From: Sphingomonas sp. PP-CE-1A-559
GTDB taxonomy: Bacteria; Pseudomonadota; Alphaproteobacteria; Sphingomonadales; Sphingomonadaceae
Direction: 5' to 3'
NCBI RefSeq assembly: GCF_004340965.1
Contig: NZ_SLYA01000001.1
Span: 496,001-560,000, forward strand
Length of the DNA stretch: 64,000 nucleotides
Positions 17,112-25,514 of this stretch are shown in pieces (positions within the stretch are counted from its first letter, which is position 1; each line of letters begins with the position of its first letter). The notes under the pieces were generated by a model, which did no database searches, was not told the DNA's origin, and saw only the letters and a program-made list of their open reading frames with translations. The translations under genes were made by a program, and so were the position numbers.

Positions 17112-17780
17112 TCATCTTGACCCATCCGCCGTCAGCCGATACCCGCGGCCGCGCACCGTTTCGATCATCTCCGCACCGATCTTCCGCCGCAGCCGGCCGA
17201 TGATGACCTCGATCGAGTTCGAATCCACGTCCACGTCACCTTCGTAGACGCGCTCGATCAGGTCGGCGCGTTCGATGACGACTTCACGACGGAGTATCAG
17301 GGCGGAGAGGACGCGCCATTCGAACGCGGTGAGTTTCAGCGGCAAGCCGTTCAACTCGAACGTACCGAGTTGCGCGTCGAACGTCAGCGGCCCGCATGTG
17401 ACGCGCGATGCGGCATGGCCGGCGGCGCGACGGACCAGCGCGCGGAGGCGCATGACCACTTCCTCGACGCGGAACGGCTTCACGACATAATCGTCGGCGC
17501 CGGCCTTGAAGCCCTCGACCTTCTCCGACCAGCCGTCCCGCGCGGTAAGGATCAGGACGGGCAGGTCGCGTCCCGCCGCGCGCCAGTCGCGCAAGACCGA
17601 CAGTCCGTCGCGCTTGGGCAGGCCAAGGTCGAGCACCGCCGCGTCGTACAGTTCGGTGGCGCCTAGATGGCCGCCGTCCTCGCCGTTACTCGCGACGTCG
17701 ACCGCGAAATGCTCCGCGCGCAACGCCCGCGCCAACCCGTCGGCGATCGCCGCATCGTCCTCGACCAATAATACCCGCAT
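17112..17780 (-). CDS. OmpR-family response regulator
   Basis: A 222-residue regulator: receiver domain at residues 1-115 with acidic pocket EDD (7-9), phosphoacceptor Asp51 in AVLDLGLPKRDG, and conserved Thr and Lys in LTARD and VVKPF; then a winged-helix DNA-binding domain ending SNSIEVIIGRLRRKIGAEMIETVRGRGYRL. It is co-transcribed with the kinase downstream and divergent from the OB-fold/collagen-like gene, which is the likely target. A perfect 6-bp palindrome (17815-17832) lies between them and may be its binding site. Confidence 0.94.
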   Translation of the reverse strand: MRVLLVEDDAAIADGLARALRAEHFAVDVASNGEDGGHLGATELYDAAVLDLGLPKRDGLSVLRDWRAAGRDLPVLILTARDGWSEKVEGFKAGADDYVVKPFRVEEVVMRLRALVRRAAGHAASRVTCGPLTFDAQLGTFELNGLPLKLTAFEWRVLSALILRREVVIERADLIERVYEGDVDVDSNSIEVIIGRLRRKIGAEMIETVRGRGYRLTADGSR

Positions 17781-17814
17781 GCGACTGTCCCTATGCCCGA
17801 TGCCACAACGGAAT

Positions 17815-17832
17815 CTGAACGGCTTGGTTCAG
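17815..17832. promoter_or_regulatory. Palindrome between response regulator and OB-fold gene
   Basis: CTGAACGGCTTGGTTCAG has perfect 6-bp arms around a 6-bp centre, 35 bp from the regulator start and 60 bp from the OB-fold gene start. Position and symmetry suit an operator shared by the divergent pair. No family consensus is claimed. Confidence 0.4.
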
Positions 17833-17891
17833 CGGGCGTCGGCAGCGTGCGCCTAGACGGTGATTCGTCAACCAATGAGAGGAACGACGAA

Positions 17892-18566
17892 ATGACCGAA
17901 CATTCCCACGCCGCGCCCAGCAAGAGCTTCAATCTCCGCCGCAACCGCCTGGCACTCGCCGCGGCTAGTCTGCTGATCGTCGGTGGTGCCGCCGGTGCCG
18001 TCACCATCGCCGCGACCCGCCCGAGCGTGACGATGGTGCCCGCCACGCCAACCGCGATCCGTTCGCTCCAGTCCGACGGCATCGTCACGATCCGCGGCAC
18101 CGTCGCGGAGACCTACGGCAACAAGTTCGTGATGGCCGACCGCACCGGCCGTGCGCTGGTGGATCTGGGCCGTGAAGGCGAGGGCAGCAATCTAGTCGCG
18201 ACCGGTCAGCCCGTGACGATCCAGGGCCGGTTCGAAGACGGCTTCGTCCACGCCTCGTTCCTGGTGGCACCCGGTGGCAAGGTGACGGCGCTGGGCCCGG
18301 TCGGCGGCCCGCCGCGTGGCCCGCATGGTCCTGGTGGCCCGGGACGCGACGGTCCGGGGCGTGATGGCCCTGGTGGTCCGGGTGGTCCGGGTGGGCCGCA
18401 AGGTCCTGGGGCTCCCGGCGGTCCGGGTGCTCCTCCGCCGCCGCCGGCGGGTATGGCACCGCCGCCGCCGCCAATGGCTAACGGTGCAGTCGCGCCCGCA
18501 CCTGTTGCTCCTCCGATCGGGGCGCCGACTACCGCACCGACCCGGCAGGCGACCCCGGCGACCTGA
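17892..18566 (+). CDS. Membrane-anchored OB-fold protein with collagen-like Gly-Pro repeats
   Basis: A 224-residue protein of unknown function. Residues 1-30 are basic and histidine-containing (MTEHSHAAPSKSFNLRRNR), followed by one hydrophobic helix. An OB-fold-like domain follows at about 60-125 (GIVTIRGTVAETYGNKFVMAD...RALVDLG...GQPVTIQGRFEDGFVHASFLV), recalling the BOF/YgiW stress-protein group. The last 95 residues are nearly pure Gly/Pro/Ala: about a dozen GPGGPG/GRDGPG-type triplets, then PPPPP stretches. The domain should face the periplasm. GAGAGG precedes the ATG. Divergent from the response regulator, so probably part of its regulon. Confidence 0.8.
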   Translation: MTEHSHAAPSKSFNLRRNRLALAAASLLIVGGAAGAVTIAATRPSVTMVPATPTAIRSLQSDGIVTIRGTVAETYGNKFVMADRTGRALVDLGREGEGSNLVATGQPVTIQGRFEDGFVHASFLVAPGGKVTALGPVGGPPRGPHGPGGPGRDGPGRDGPGGPGGPGGPQGPGAPGGPGAPPPPPAGMAPPPPPMANGAVAPAPVAPPIGAPTTAPTRQATPAT

Positions 18567-18596
18567 TGCCGTCCGCCTGACGGTCGCGAAATTAGC

Positions 18597-18623
18597 GCGG
18601 AGCCGGTATCATGCCGGCTCCGC
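18597..18623. terminator. Bidirectional hairpin between convergent genes
   Basis: GCGGAGCCGG and CCGGCTCCGC form a perfect 10-bp stem around a 7-nt loop, 30 bp after the OB-fold gene and just beyond the stop of the convergent small membrane gene. There is no T-run on either side, so it may act as a weak or factor-assisted terminator or simply protect the 3' ends. Confidence 0.5.
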
Positions 18624-18624
18624 G

Positions 18625-18846
18625 TTATCGGCGTATCGGTGCCGTTTGCAGGTGTTGGCGGCGCAGCACTGGTTCGGGCGGGCGCACCCAGTAGCGGCCG
18701 GTCACGACCAGCGGCAGCGCGAGCAGCAGGCCTGCGCCGACATCCCAGACGCCGTCACCGATCAGGCCTGCCGCGAGCCCCGCGACGGTCGACACGCCGA
18801 GCAGGATCGGCAGTGCGAAGATCTGGCCGTTGGTCTTGTGGGTCAT
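18625..18846 (-). CDS. Small two-helix membrane protein, PepSY-linked
   Basis: A 73-residue protein starting MTHKTNGQIFALPILLGVSTVAG, with two hydrophobic helices (about 10-30 and 36-53) and a basic tail (LRRQHLQTAPIRR). Its ATG overlaps the stop of the PepSY gene by 4 bp (ATGA), so translation is coupled. Such small proteins accompany PepSY reductase genes near siderophore receptors; no function is known. The family could not be recognised. Confidence 0.75.
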   Translation of the reverse strand: MTHKTNGQIFALPILLGVSTVAGLAAGLIGDGVWDVGAGLLLALPLVVTGRYWVRPPEPVLRRQHLQTAPIRR

Positions 18847-19976
18847 GCGATTTCTCCCGCCATCACGACTTCGCGGACGCGCTGGTCGCTCGGACCGCCG
18901 CGACGACGCAGCCAAAGATACAGCCCGCTGCCGAGCACGATGATCGTCACTATGTCGAAGAGCGCCCAGACGATTTTCATCGCGAGGCCGCCGTAATTTC
19001 CGAAATGCAGCGGCTGTGCGAGCAGCATCGCCTGCATGTACCACGGCATCGGCACGACCGCGTCGAGCCTTCCGGTCGCGGCATCGACGAAGCCGGGCAG
19101 CAACATCTTCGACCTGAGCGGCGTCGCGCCCTTCAGGAAGACGGCGTAGTGATGCTTGCTGCTGAAGACGACGCCGGGGAAGGCGATGAACTGCGGCTTC
19201 ATCTCGGGCGCCTTGCGCTGCACCGCGTCGAGCGCGGCCTGAACCGAGGCGCGCTGGGGCCCGAGCGGCGTGCGCGTCTCGCTAGCGCTGATCTCGGCGA
19301 GGCCGTTCGACTTCCAGATAGCAGTGATCGGCACGACGAAAGTGTTGATCGTCCCCGTCACGCCGACGACGCTCGCCCAGGCGAGCGTGACGATCCCGAG
19401 CAGATTGTGGCGATCGAGCCAGCCGAGCCGCTTGCTGCGGCCGCGCCGTAACGTGCCGAAGTCGAGTTTGGCCATGAACGGGGCGTAGAGCACGACGCCG
19501 GACACGATCGCTGCAAAGAAGAGCAGGCCCATCACGCCGAGGAAGATCTCCGCCCAGAAGCCGAGGAACATGTCGGTGTGGAGCTTCAGGATGAACGCCA
19601 TCACGCCGGGGACGTAAGGCGGCATCTTCGTCCCGGTGCGCGCGTCGAACGCGAGGAAATGCATCGCTGCGGGGGCTGCGTCGGGAGTCGGGCCGGTCGT
19701 GACGTAGACGATCGGGCGCTCTTCGTCGAAGCTGATGTAGAGAGGGATCTCGCCGGGGGCAGTTTTCGCCGCGCGCGCCAGAATGGTATCGAGCGATAGT
19801 GACGGCGTATCCGCGGGCAGCGTCACCATGGGCGCGGGCGGGTCGAGCCAGCCGTCGATCTCCTCGTCGAATATCAGCGGCAGGCCGGTCACGCACAGCA
19901 TCAGCAGGAACGCGGTGCAGATCAAACTCGTCCATTTGTGGACGAGATACCAGGTCTTGATCGTGCCGCGGGTCAT
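18843..19976 (-). CDS. PepSY-associated transmembrane protein (putative ferric-siderophore reductase type)
   Basis: A 377-residue inner-membrane protein of the PepSY_TM family: an N-terminal helix with VHKWTSLICTAFLLMLCVTGLPLIF, a periplasmic PepSY-like domain, then further helices with histidines in LKLHTDMFLGFWAEIFLGVMGLL and DRHNLLGIVTL, and a last helix followed by the basic tail LWLRRRGG. The conserved histidines (VHKW, KLHTD, RHNL, LHFG) are likely haem ligands, in line with proposed roles in ferric-siderophore reduction. Iron control is plausible, but no clear Fur box was found upstream; 244 bp upstream hold a family B repeat. Confidence 0.85.
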   Translation of the reverse strand: MTRGTIKTWYLVHKWTSLICTAFLLMLCVTGLPLIFDEEIDGWLDPPAPMVTLPADTPSLSLDTILARAAKTAPGEIPLYISFDEERPIVYVTTGPTPDAAPAAMHFLAFDARTGTKMPPYVPGVMAFILKLHTDMFLGFWAEIFLGVMGLLFFAAIVSGVVLYAPFMAKLDFGTLRRGRSKRLGWLDRHNLLGIVTLAWASVVGVTGTINTFVVPITAIWKSNGLAEISASETRTPLGPQRASVQAALDAVQRKAPEMKPQFIAFPGVVFSSKHHYAVFLKGATPLRSKMLLPGFVDAATGRLDAVVPMPWYMQAMLLAQPLHFGNYGGLAMKIVWALFDIVTIIVLGSGLYLWLRRRGGPSDQRVREVVMAGEIA

Positions 19977-20091
19977 GCGCGGAGGGCGGTTTCGATGAGG
20001 GGTATGATCTGTCGGGCGCTCACCGCCACACAGGTACAGATTTGATAACGATGTGCAATAGCGACGTTAGCGCGGATGGCTTACCAACTGA

Positions 20092-20213
20092 TCCTCCCCC
20101 GCCAGGGGGAGGTGGCTGGCGCTTGCCAGACGGAGGGGGAGGAAAGGGTAACCGCTGTTGCGTGTTCCTCCCCCTCCGTCACCTCCGGTGCCACCTCCCC
20201 CTTGCGAGGAGGA
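20092..20213. repeat. About 120-bp inverted-repeat element, family B copy 1
   Basis: TCCTCCCCCGCCAGGGGGAGG opens the element as a hairpin (shown here in 21 bases: key part CCCCCGCCAGGGGG), followed by TGGCTGGCGCTTGCCAGACG and GGAGGGGGAGG; the right half begins CCTCCCCCTCCG and ends ACCTCCCCCTTGCGAGGAGG. Other copies lie at 25515, 40003 and 43625. It separates the SDR gene from the PepSY gene; together with about 110 bp of plain sequence it fills the 244-bp gap. Confidence 0.85.
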
Positions 20214-20220
20214 TTAAGGG

Positions 20221-21114
20221 CTAGGCCACCCCCGCACCGCCGGTCACGCCGTAAACCTCACCCGTAATGTAGCTCCCCTCCTGCGAGGCCAGCAGCACAT
20301 ACACCGGCGCGATCTCCACCGGCTGGCCCGGACGGCCGAAATGGCTCTTAGACCCGAACGTCTCGACCATCTCCTGCGGCTGGCCACCGCTTGGCTGCAA
20401 CACCGTCCAGAACGGCCCCGGAGCGACGACGTTGGCGCGGATGCCCTTCTCGATCAGCTGCTTGGCGAGACCCTTGGTATACGCGACGATCGCCGCCTTG
20501 GTGGTCGCATAGTCGAGCAGATTGTCCGACGGATCATAGCCCTGCACGGAAGCGGTCGTGACCACCGCCGCGCCGACCGGCAGATGCGGGACGGCTGCCT
20601 GCACAAACCAGTGCAGCGCATAGACGTTGGTCTTCATCGTCTGATCGAAATCGTCGGTCGAGATATCGGCCACCGTCGGCCGCGTCTGCTGGCGCCCGGC
20701 GTTGACCACCAGCACGTCGAGGCCGCCAAACGCATCGACCGTCTGCTGCACCGCGTTACGACAGAACAACTCGTCCTTCACGTCGCCCGGCAGCGCGAGG
20801 ACCTTGCGGCCCTCAGCTTCGATCAGCGCGACGACTTCCTTCGCATCCGCTTCTTCGGCAGGGAGGTAGACGATCGCGACATCGGCCCCTTCACGCGCAT
20901 AGGCGATCGCGGCGGCGCGGCCGATGCCGCTATCGCCGCCGGTGATAAGCGCCTTGCGCCCCGCGAGCTTGCCCGAGCCCTTGTAGCTCGTCTCGCCGTG
21001 ATCGGGCTTCGGGTCCATCTTCGACGCAATCCCCGGGGCTTCCTGCGGCTGTTGCGGGAAGGGGGGCTGCGGATATTGCGTGCGCGGATCCTGCATCGTG
21101 AGCCGGTCGGCCAT
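20221..21114 (-). CDS. SDR-family oxidoreductase (YhdF/YghA-like)
   Basis: A 297-residue short-chain dehydrogenase with the N-terminal extension typical of the YhdF/YghA group (PQPPFPQQPQEAPG...MDPKPDHGE). The NAD(P)-binding motif TGGDSGIG lies at residues 58-65, NAG at LVVNAGRQQ, and the catalytic Ser and Tyr-x3-Lys in TTASVQGY and DYATTKAA. The C-terminus has VYVLLASQEGSYITGEVYGVTGG. Such proteins are often general-stress aldehyde or alcohol reductases; the substrate is unknown. The ATG follows a GGAG motif; upstream in-frame codons read into the MFS gene. Last gene of a likely FAH-MFS-SDR operon. Confidence 0.9.
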   Translation of the reverse strand: MADRLTMQDPRTQYPQPPFPQQPQEAPGIASKMDPKPDHGETSYKGSGKLAGRKALITGGDSGIGRAAAIAYAREGADVAIVYLPAEEADAKEVVALIEAEGRKVLALPGDVKDELFCRNAVQQTVDAFGGLDVLVVNAGRQQTRPTVADISTDDFDQTMKTNVYALHWFVQAAVPHLPVGAAVVTTASVQGYDPSDNLLDYATTKAAIVAYTKGLAKQLIEKGIRANVVAPGPFWTVLQPSGGQPQEMVETFGSKSHFGRPGQPVEIAPVYVLLASQEGSYITGEVYGVTGGAGVA

Positions 21115-21173
21115 GGGGTGCTCCTGTGAAGTTTGAGCAGGAGCAACCCATGTCGGCGCGGATAGGTTGCGTC

Positions 21174-22793
21174 CTATTTGAGCAGGATCAACGCCTTCGA
21201 CAGCGTCATGTAGATCCCCCAGAGGATCGGCAGCCCGACTGCCAGCCATGCGAACACGACGATCGGCGACGTCCCGGTTGCCGCAGCAGCCGTACCGCCG
21301 GCCACCGTTTCGACCGCGATCGGCCGGTCATCCGACGCCATGTGGAACTTGGCAGCTACCGGCCGGACGAACAGGTTCGCGACGAACCCGGCGACCAGCA
21401 TCGCCGCCAGCACCAGGAAGATCGGCGGGTAGATGTCGCTGCGAGGGACACCCGCCGCAATCGCGCGGTCACGCATGTTGGCGACGAGCAACGGCCCGAC
21501 CACGCCCGCAGTCGACCAGGCGGTCAGCAACCGCCCATGGATCGCGCCGACGTATTTCGTCCCGAACAGGTCGGCGAGATACGCTGGCGCGGTCGCGAAC
21601 CCGCCGCCGTACATCGAGGCGAGGATGCAGAATACCAGGATGAACAGGCCGAGCGTCGTGCCCGCCAGCGCCGGCGCGGCGAAACCGTAGAGCACGGCAC
21701 CCGCCGCGAGGATCGTCGCGAACAAGGGTTTGCGGCCGATCCGATCCGACAGCCATGCCCAGAAGAATCGCCCGCCGATGTTGAACAGGCTGATCGCGCC
21801 GACAAAGCCCGCGCCGACCGCCGCCGCCGCCTTCTTCTGGTCATCGTCGAACGCGGTGAACAACACCGAGGGGGCGTCGATCAGGCGGCCGCCGAACAGC
21901 TCCTGCAGCATCGGCGAGGCGATACCGATGATCCCGATCGAGGCGGAGACGTTGAAGAACAAAACCAGCCACACCAGCCAGAACTGCGGCGTGCGATGCG
22001 CGTCCGACAGTGCGACGTTGAAGCGACTGATCGATGCCCTGGCACTCGTCGGTGCAGTCCAGCCGGCGGGCGCCCAGCCCTCGGCGGGGACGCGGTAGCC
22101 GATCGCGCCGGCCATCATGAACACGAAATAGACGCAGGCCAGGACGAGGAACGTCTGCCAGACGCCGACGCCTGCGGGGCTCGCGAAGTGCTTCATCAAC
22201 AGGTCGGCGAGCGGTCCGCCGATCATCGCGCCGCCGCCAAAGCCCATGATCGCCATCCCGGTCGCCATCCCGCGGCGATCGGGAAACCATTTGATCAACG
22301 TCGAAACGGGCGAGATGTAGCCAAGGCCAAGCCCGATCCCGCCGATCACGCCCGACCCGAGCCAGATCAACCAGAGCTGATGCGTCGAGATGCCGATCGC
22401 CGCGATGCCCATGCCGCCGCACCAGCAGAATGCTGCGACGACGCCAGCTTTCCGCGGGCCAGCGCGTTCGAGCCAGCCGCCCCAGATCGCGGCGGCGGCA
22501 CCCAGCACGACGAAGAACAGCGTGTACGTCCAGACGAGGTCGCTCACACGCCAGTCGCAGGTCGTGGTGGTCAGCGCGCCGAGCAGCGAGAGGTTGGGGC
22601 AGGCGACCGGATCGGTGATCCCGATCGCGCGCGACAGCGGCAGCCAGAACACGCTGAACCCGTACGCCATGCCGATGCACAGGTGGATCGCGAGCGCACA
22701 GGGCGGCACGAGCCAGCGGTTGAAGCCGGGTGCGGCGACGGTGCGTGCCCTGCTGAGAAAGCCGTCCGCGCCCAGGTCTCTCGTGTCCGGCAT
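21174..22793 (-). CDS. OFA-family MFS transporter (oxalate/formate antiporter type)
   Basis: A 539-residue, 12-helix MFS protein. Typical of the OFA group are the opening NRWLVPPCALAIHLCIGMAYGFSVFWLPL, the loop ERAGPRKAG, and GLGYISPVSTLIKWFPDRRGMATGMAIMGFGGGA. Members carry small carboxylates such as oxalate, formate or pyruvate-like acids. The central loop is long (about residues 215-260). It lies between a FAH-fold hydrolase gene (44 bp upstream) and an SDR gene (59 bp downstream), which suggests uptake of an organic acid that the hydrolase processes. The substrate is inferred only at the class level. Confidence 0.9.
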   Translation of the reverse strand: MPDTRDLGADGFLSRARTVAAPGFNRWLVPPCALAIHLCIGMAYGFSVFWLPLSRAIGITDPVACPNLSLLGALTTTTCDWRVSDLVWTYTLFFVVLGAAAAIWGGWLERAGPRKAGVVAAFCWCGGMGIAAIGISTHQLWLIWLGSGVIGGIGLGLGYISPVSTLIKWFPDRRGMATGMAIMGFGGGAMIGGPLADLLMKHFASPAGVGVWQTFLVLACVYFVFMMAGAIGYRVPAEGWAPAGWTAPTSARASISRFNVALSDAHRTPQFWLVWLVLFFNVSASIGIIGIASPMLQELFGGRLIDAPSVLFTAFDDDQKKAAAAVGAGFVGAISLFNIGGRFFWAWLSDRIGRKPLFATILAAGAVLYGFAAPALAGTTLGLFILVFCILASMYGGGFATAPAYLADLFGTKYVGAIHGRLLTAWSTAGVVGPLLVANMRDRAIAAGVPRSDIYPPIFLVLAAMLVAGFVANLFVRPVAAKFHMASDDRPIAVETVAGGTAAAATGTSPIVVFAWLAVGLPILWGIYMTLSKALILLK

Positions 22794-22837
22794 GCAACCC
22801 CCTGTTTAGTTTTGTTTATGTGCCGGACGATGGGCGA

Positions 22838-23512
22838 TCATGCGGCGAATGTCACCTCCAGTGTTTCGAAACCGTCGATAGTCGCGCGCAGGGTCTGTCC
22901 GCGCTGGATCGGGCCGACTCCAGCGGGCGTGCCGGTGAAGATCAGGTCGCCCGGTGCCAGCTCGACGAAGGTCGACAGCGTCGCGATGATCTCGGGCACG
23001 CTCCAGATCATCATCGACAGGTCGCCGGATTGGCGTGTCTCGCCGTCGATCGCGAGCGCGATGCTGCCCTTGGTCGCGGGCACACCTAACGTGAGCGCGC
23101 CGACGGGGGCGGAGCGATCGAAGCCCTTCGCCATGTCCCATGGCCGCCCGGCCTTCTTTGCCGTCGCCTGAAGATCGCGGCGGGTCAGGTCGATGCCGAC
23201 GCCTGCGCCGAAGATCGTCGCAGCGGCATCCTCGACTGCGATATTTTTGCCGCCCTTACTGAGCGCGATCACCAACTCGACTTCGTGGTGCAAGTCTTCG
23301 GTCTGCGGCGGGAAGGGGATCGCGCTGCCGCTGGCGACGACCGCATCGGCGGGCTTCGAGAAGAAGAACGGCTCTTGGCGATCTGGATCGGAGCCCATTT
23401 CGCGCGCGTGATCGGCATAGTTCTGGCCGACGCAGAAGATACGGCGGACGGGGAAGCGGTCGGACGTGCCAGCGATGGCGACAGTCGGCGCGGTGACGTG
23501 TGGGATGTGCAT
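22838..23512 (-). CDS. Fumarylacetoacetate hydrolase-family protein
   Basis: A 224-residue FAH-fold enzyme. The hallmarks are RRIFCVGQNYADHAREMG near the N-terminus, FFFSKPADAV, the metal-binding acid pair in HHEVELVIALSKGG, GVGIDLTRRDLQ and the ending TGTPAGVGPIQRGQ. Members hydrolyse or decarboxylate acylpyruvates and related diketo acids using magnesium. GGAG lies before the ATG at 23512; longer in-frame versions would overlap the divergent catalase promoter. First gene of the presumed operon with the OFA transporter. Confidence 0.92.
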   Translation of the reverse strand: MHIPHVTAPTVAIAGTSDRFPVRRIFCVGQNYADHAREMGSDPDRQEPFFFSKPADAVVASGSAIPFPPQTEDLHHEVELVIALSKGGKNIAVEDAAATIFGAGVGIDLTRRDLQATAKKAGRPWDMAKGFDRSAPVGALTLGVPATKGSIALAIDGETRQSGDLSMMIWSVPEIIATLSTFVELAPGDLIFTGTPAGVGPIQRGQTLRATIDGFETLEVTFAA

Positions 23513-23551
23513 GATGGCTCCTTCGCCGTTCTCCTTCGGCCGCGCGCGTTT

Positions 23552-23578
23552 GGTTTGCAACGCACTGGGTTTGCAACG
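23552..23578. promoter_or_regulatory. Direct repeat GGTTTGCAACG x2 upstream of the catalase-family gene
   Basis: The 11-bp sequence GGTTTGCAACG occurs at 23552 and 23568, 16 bp apart, in the divergent space between the FAH gene and the catalase-family gene, just upstream of the stress-type promoter. A tandem repeat of this kind may bind a regulator; which one is unknown. It could also be a small duplication. Confidence 0.35.
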
Positions 23579-23583
23579 GGAGC

Positions 23584-23608
23584 GGAACGTCTTTCTGCTC
23601 AAGCGGTT
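23584..23608 (+). promoter_or_regulatory. General-stress (EcfG-type) promoter of the catalase-family gene
   Basis: GGAAC at 23584-23588 and GTT at 23606-23608 are 17 bases apart, matching the alphaproteobacterial EcfG pattern GGAAC-N16/17-(C)GTT, though the base before GTT is G. Transcription would begin about 8-10 bases on, giving a 20-base leader with AAAGGAGA before the ATG. The downstream gene fits a stress regulon. Confidence 0.65.
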
Positions 23609-23636
23609 ACGGCTAGGTACCAAAGGAGATACCCCC

Positions 23637-24731
23637 ATGCCCAGCAAACAACCCGTCCGTTTCGATCCCTCGGTCGAAACGATCGCGCCCGACGAGCAGG
23701 AGACGTTGAAGACGCTGGAGGGATCCTTCCAGGAAATTCTGGAGACGACGTCGCAGGATTATGGTCATGCGGTACGCTCGGTCCATGCCAAGGCTCACGG
23801 GATCGCGCGCGGGACGTTCACGGTAGCCGACAACCTCCCTGCCGAACTCGCCCAGGGCATTTTCGCCCGGCCGGGTACGCATGAAGCGGTGATCCGCATC
23901 TCTACCAACGCCGGCGACATCCTCGACGACAGCATCAGCCTGCCACGTGGCCTAGCGCTCAAGATCCTCGACGTTGAAGGCGCACGCCTGCCGGGCTCGG
24001 AAGGCGACACGACGCAGGACTTCATCATGGTCAACGGCCCGGCCTTCTCGGCGCCCGACGCCAAGGCGTTCTCGAAGAACCTCAAGTTGCTGGCCAAGAC
24101 GACCGACCGGTTCGAGGGCGTGAAGAAGGCGATGTCCGCTACGTTCCGCGTCGTCGAATCCGCGCTGGAAGCAGTCGGTGGCCAGTCCGCCACGTTGCAG
24201 ACGCTGGGCGGTGCCAAGCCCGTCCATCCGCTCGGCGAGACCTATTATTCGCAAACGCCCTTTCGTCACGGCGACTATATCGCGAAGGTCGCACTGTTCC
24301 CGGTCTCGCCGGGCCTTACCCGGCTCACCGGCGATACCGTCGATATCACCGCGCGCCCGGATGCGTTGCGCGAGGTCGTACGCGACGAGATGATCGAGCA
24401 TGGCGGCACCTGGGAATTCCGCGTGCAGCTAAACACCGATCTCGAAAAAATGCCGATCGAAGATGCCTCGGCGGTGTGGGACGAGAAAGAGAGTCCGTTT
24501 GTGACCGTAGCAACGCTTGAAATTCCACCTCAGCTTTCTTGGGAGCAGGGCGTCACCGATCATACCGACGATGCGCTGTCGTACAGCATCTGGCACGGTA
24601 TCACTGCCCACCAGCCGCTCGGCGGCGTCAATCGCGCCCGCAACGAAACGTACAAGCAGTCGGCGAACTTCCGTGGAAAGTTCAATGGGTGCCCGATGCA
24701 CGAGCCGACGAAGCTGTCCGAAATTGCCTGA
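23637..24731 (+). CDS. Catalase-family haem protein
   Basis: A 364-residue small catalase-like protein. Catalase landmarks are present: distal His50 in SVHAKAHGIARGTFTV, the conserved Asn in QDFIMVNGPAF, and the proximal R-x3-Y pair in RNETY (Arg335 and Tyr339) for haem binding. It is shorter than true catalases (about 480 residues or more) and belongs to the 'catalase family protein' group, for which peroxidase or organic-peroxide activity is suspected. AAAGGAGA lies before the ATG. An EcfG-type promoter upstream suggests induction by general stress. The metallophosphoesterase gene overlaps its end. Confidence 0.88.
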   Translation: MPSKQPVRFDPSVETIAPDEQETLKTLEGSFQEILETTSQDYGHAVRSVHAKAHGIARGTFTVADNLPAELAQGIFARPGTHEAVIRISTNAGDILDDSISLPRGLALKILDVEGARLPGSEGDTTQDFIMVNGPAFSAPDAKAFSKNLKLLAKTTDRFEGVKKAMSATFRVVESALEAVGGQSATLQTLGGAKPVHPLGETYYSQTPFRHGDYIAKVALFPVSPGLTRLTGDTVDITARPDALREVVRDEMIEHGGTWEFRVQLNTDLEKMPIEDASAVWDEKESPFVTVATLEIPPQLSWEQGVTDHTDDALSYSIWHGITAHQPLGGVNRARNETYKQSANFRGKFNGCPMHEPTKLSEIA

Positions 24732-25503
24732 GGCCCGCACGCTGAAACTGTTCCACGTCAGCGACGTGCATTTCGGCGCGGAGGACCCGGCGGCAATCGC
24801 CTGGTTCTCCGAACGCGTTGCCGAGGAGAAGCCGGACGCAGTCATCATGACCGGCGACCTGACGATGCGCGCCACCAAGGACGAGTTCCAGCAGGGCGGC
24901 GACTGGCTGCGTTCGCTCGGCGTGCCGGTGACGCTGGAAGTCGGCAATCATGACATCCCCTATTATTGGGACCCGTTCCGCCGGCTGCTCGCGCCGTACC
25001 AGCGCTACGCGGCCGTCGAGCAGATGATTGAGAAGCCGTTGGAGCTTCCCGGCGTCACCGTCGTCCCGCTGAAGACGACGGCGCGAGCGCAGTGGAGGTG
25101 GAACTGGTCGAAGGGGCGTGTGAGCCCCGGTTCGCTCAAGCGCGCGCTGGCAATGATCGCGGACGTGCCGAAGGGCAATCTGATCTTCATCGGCGCGCAT
25201 CACCCGCTGATCGAAGGCGGCACCACCGGGACCGCCAAGACGCGCAACGGCGACAAGGCGTTGACGGCACTGGCCGAGGCTGGGGCACATGCGGTGTTGT
25301 CGGGGCACGTCCACGATCCGTTCGATGTGCCGGTCGAGCGGGCAGGGCGGATCATCCGCATGATCGGTGCCGGCACGCTGTCGAAGCGTACGAGGGGTAG
25401 CCCGCCTGCGTTCAACGAGATCCGTGTCGAAGGTGGGAAGTTTGAGACGTTGGCCAGAACGCTGTCTGACGAAGCGAAGCACTCGATTACGAGTGAAGTC
25501 TGA
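24685..25503 (+). CDS. Calcineurin-like metallophosphoesterase
   Basis: A phosphoesterase with two metal ions. Motifs in order: HVSDVHFGAED (D-x-H), VIMTGDLTMRA (GDLT), EVGNHDIPYY (GNHD), FIGAHHPL and LSGHVHDPF (GHxH), all complete, so it should be active. Residues between recall class III-cyclase-type or CpdA-like phosphodiesterases, but the substrate is not determined. The start is uncertain: the ATG used here gives 272 residues with GGAAAG upstream; a TTG at 24724 would give 259 residues and start nearer the fold. Either way it overlaps the catalase-family gene (by 47 or 8 bp), so translational coupling is likely. Confidence 0.85.
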   Translation: MGARCTSRRSCPKLPEARTLKLFHVSDVHFGAEDPAAIAWFSERVAEEKPDAVIMTGDLTMRATKDEFQQGGDWLRSLGVPVTLEVGNHDIPYYWDPFRRLLAPYQRYAAVEQMIEKPLELPGVTVVPLKTTARAQWRWNWSKGRVSPGSLKRALAMIADVPKGNLIFIGAHHPLIEGGTTGTAKTRNGDKALTALAEAGAHAVLSGHVHDPFDVPVERAGRIIRMIGAGTLSKRTRGSPPAFNEIRVEGGKFETLARTLSDEAKHSITSEV

Positions 25504-25514
25504 CGAGAGTTTCG

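Noticed and set aside
18622..19044. Longer version of the small PepSY-linked protein (139 codons)
   Set aside because: The extra N-terminal part is the antisense-like second frame of the PepSY gene, rich in Arg; the ATG with the 4-bp overlap fits an operon start.
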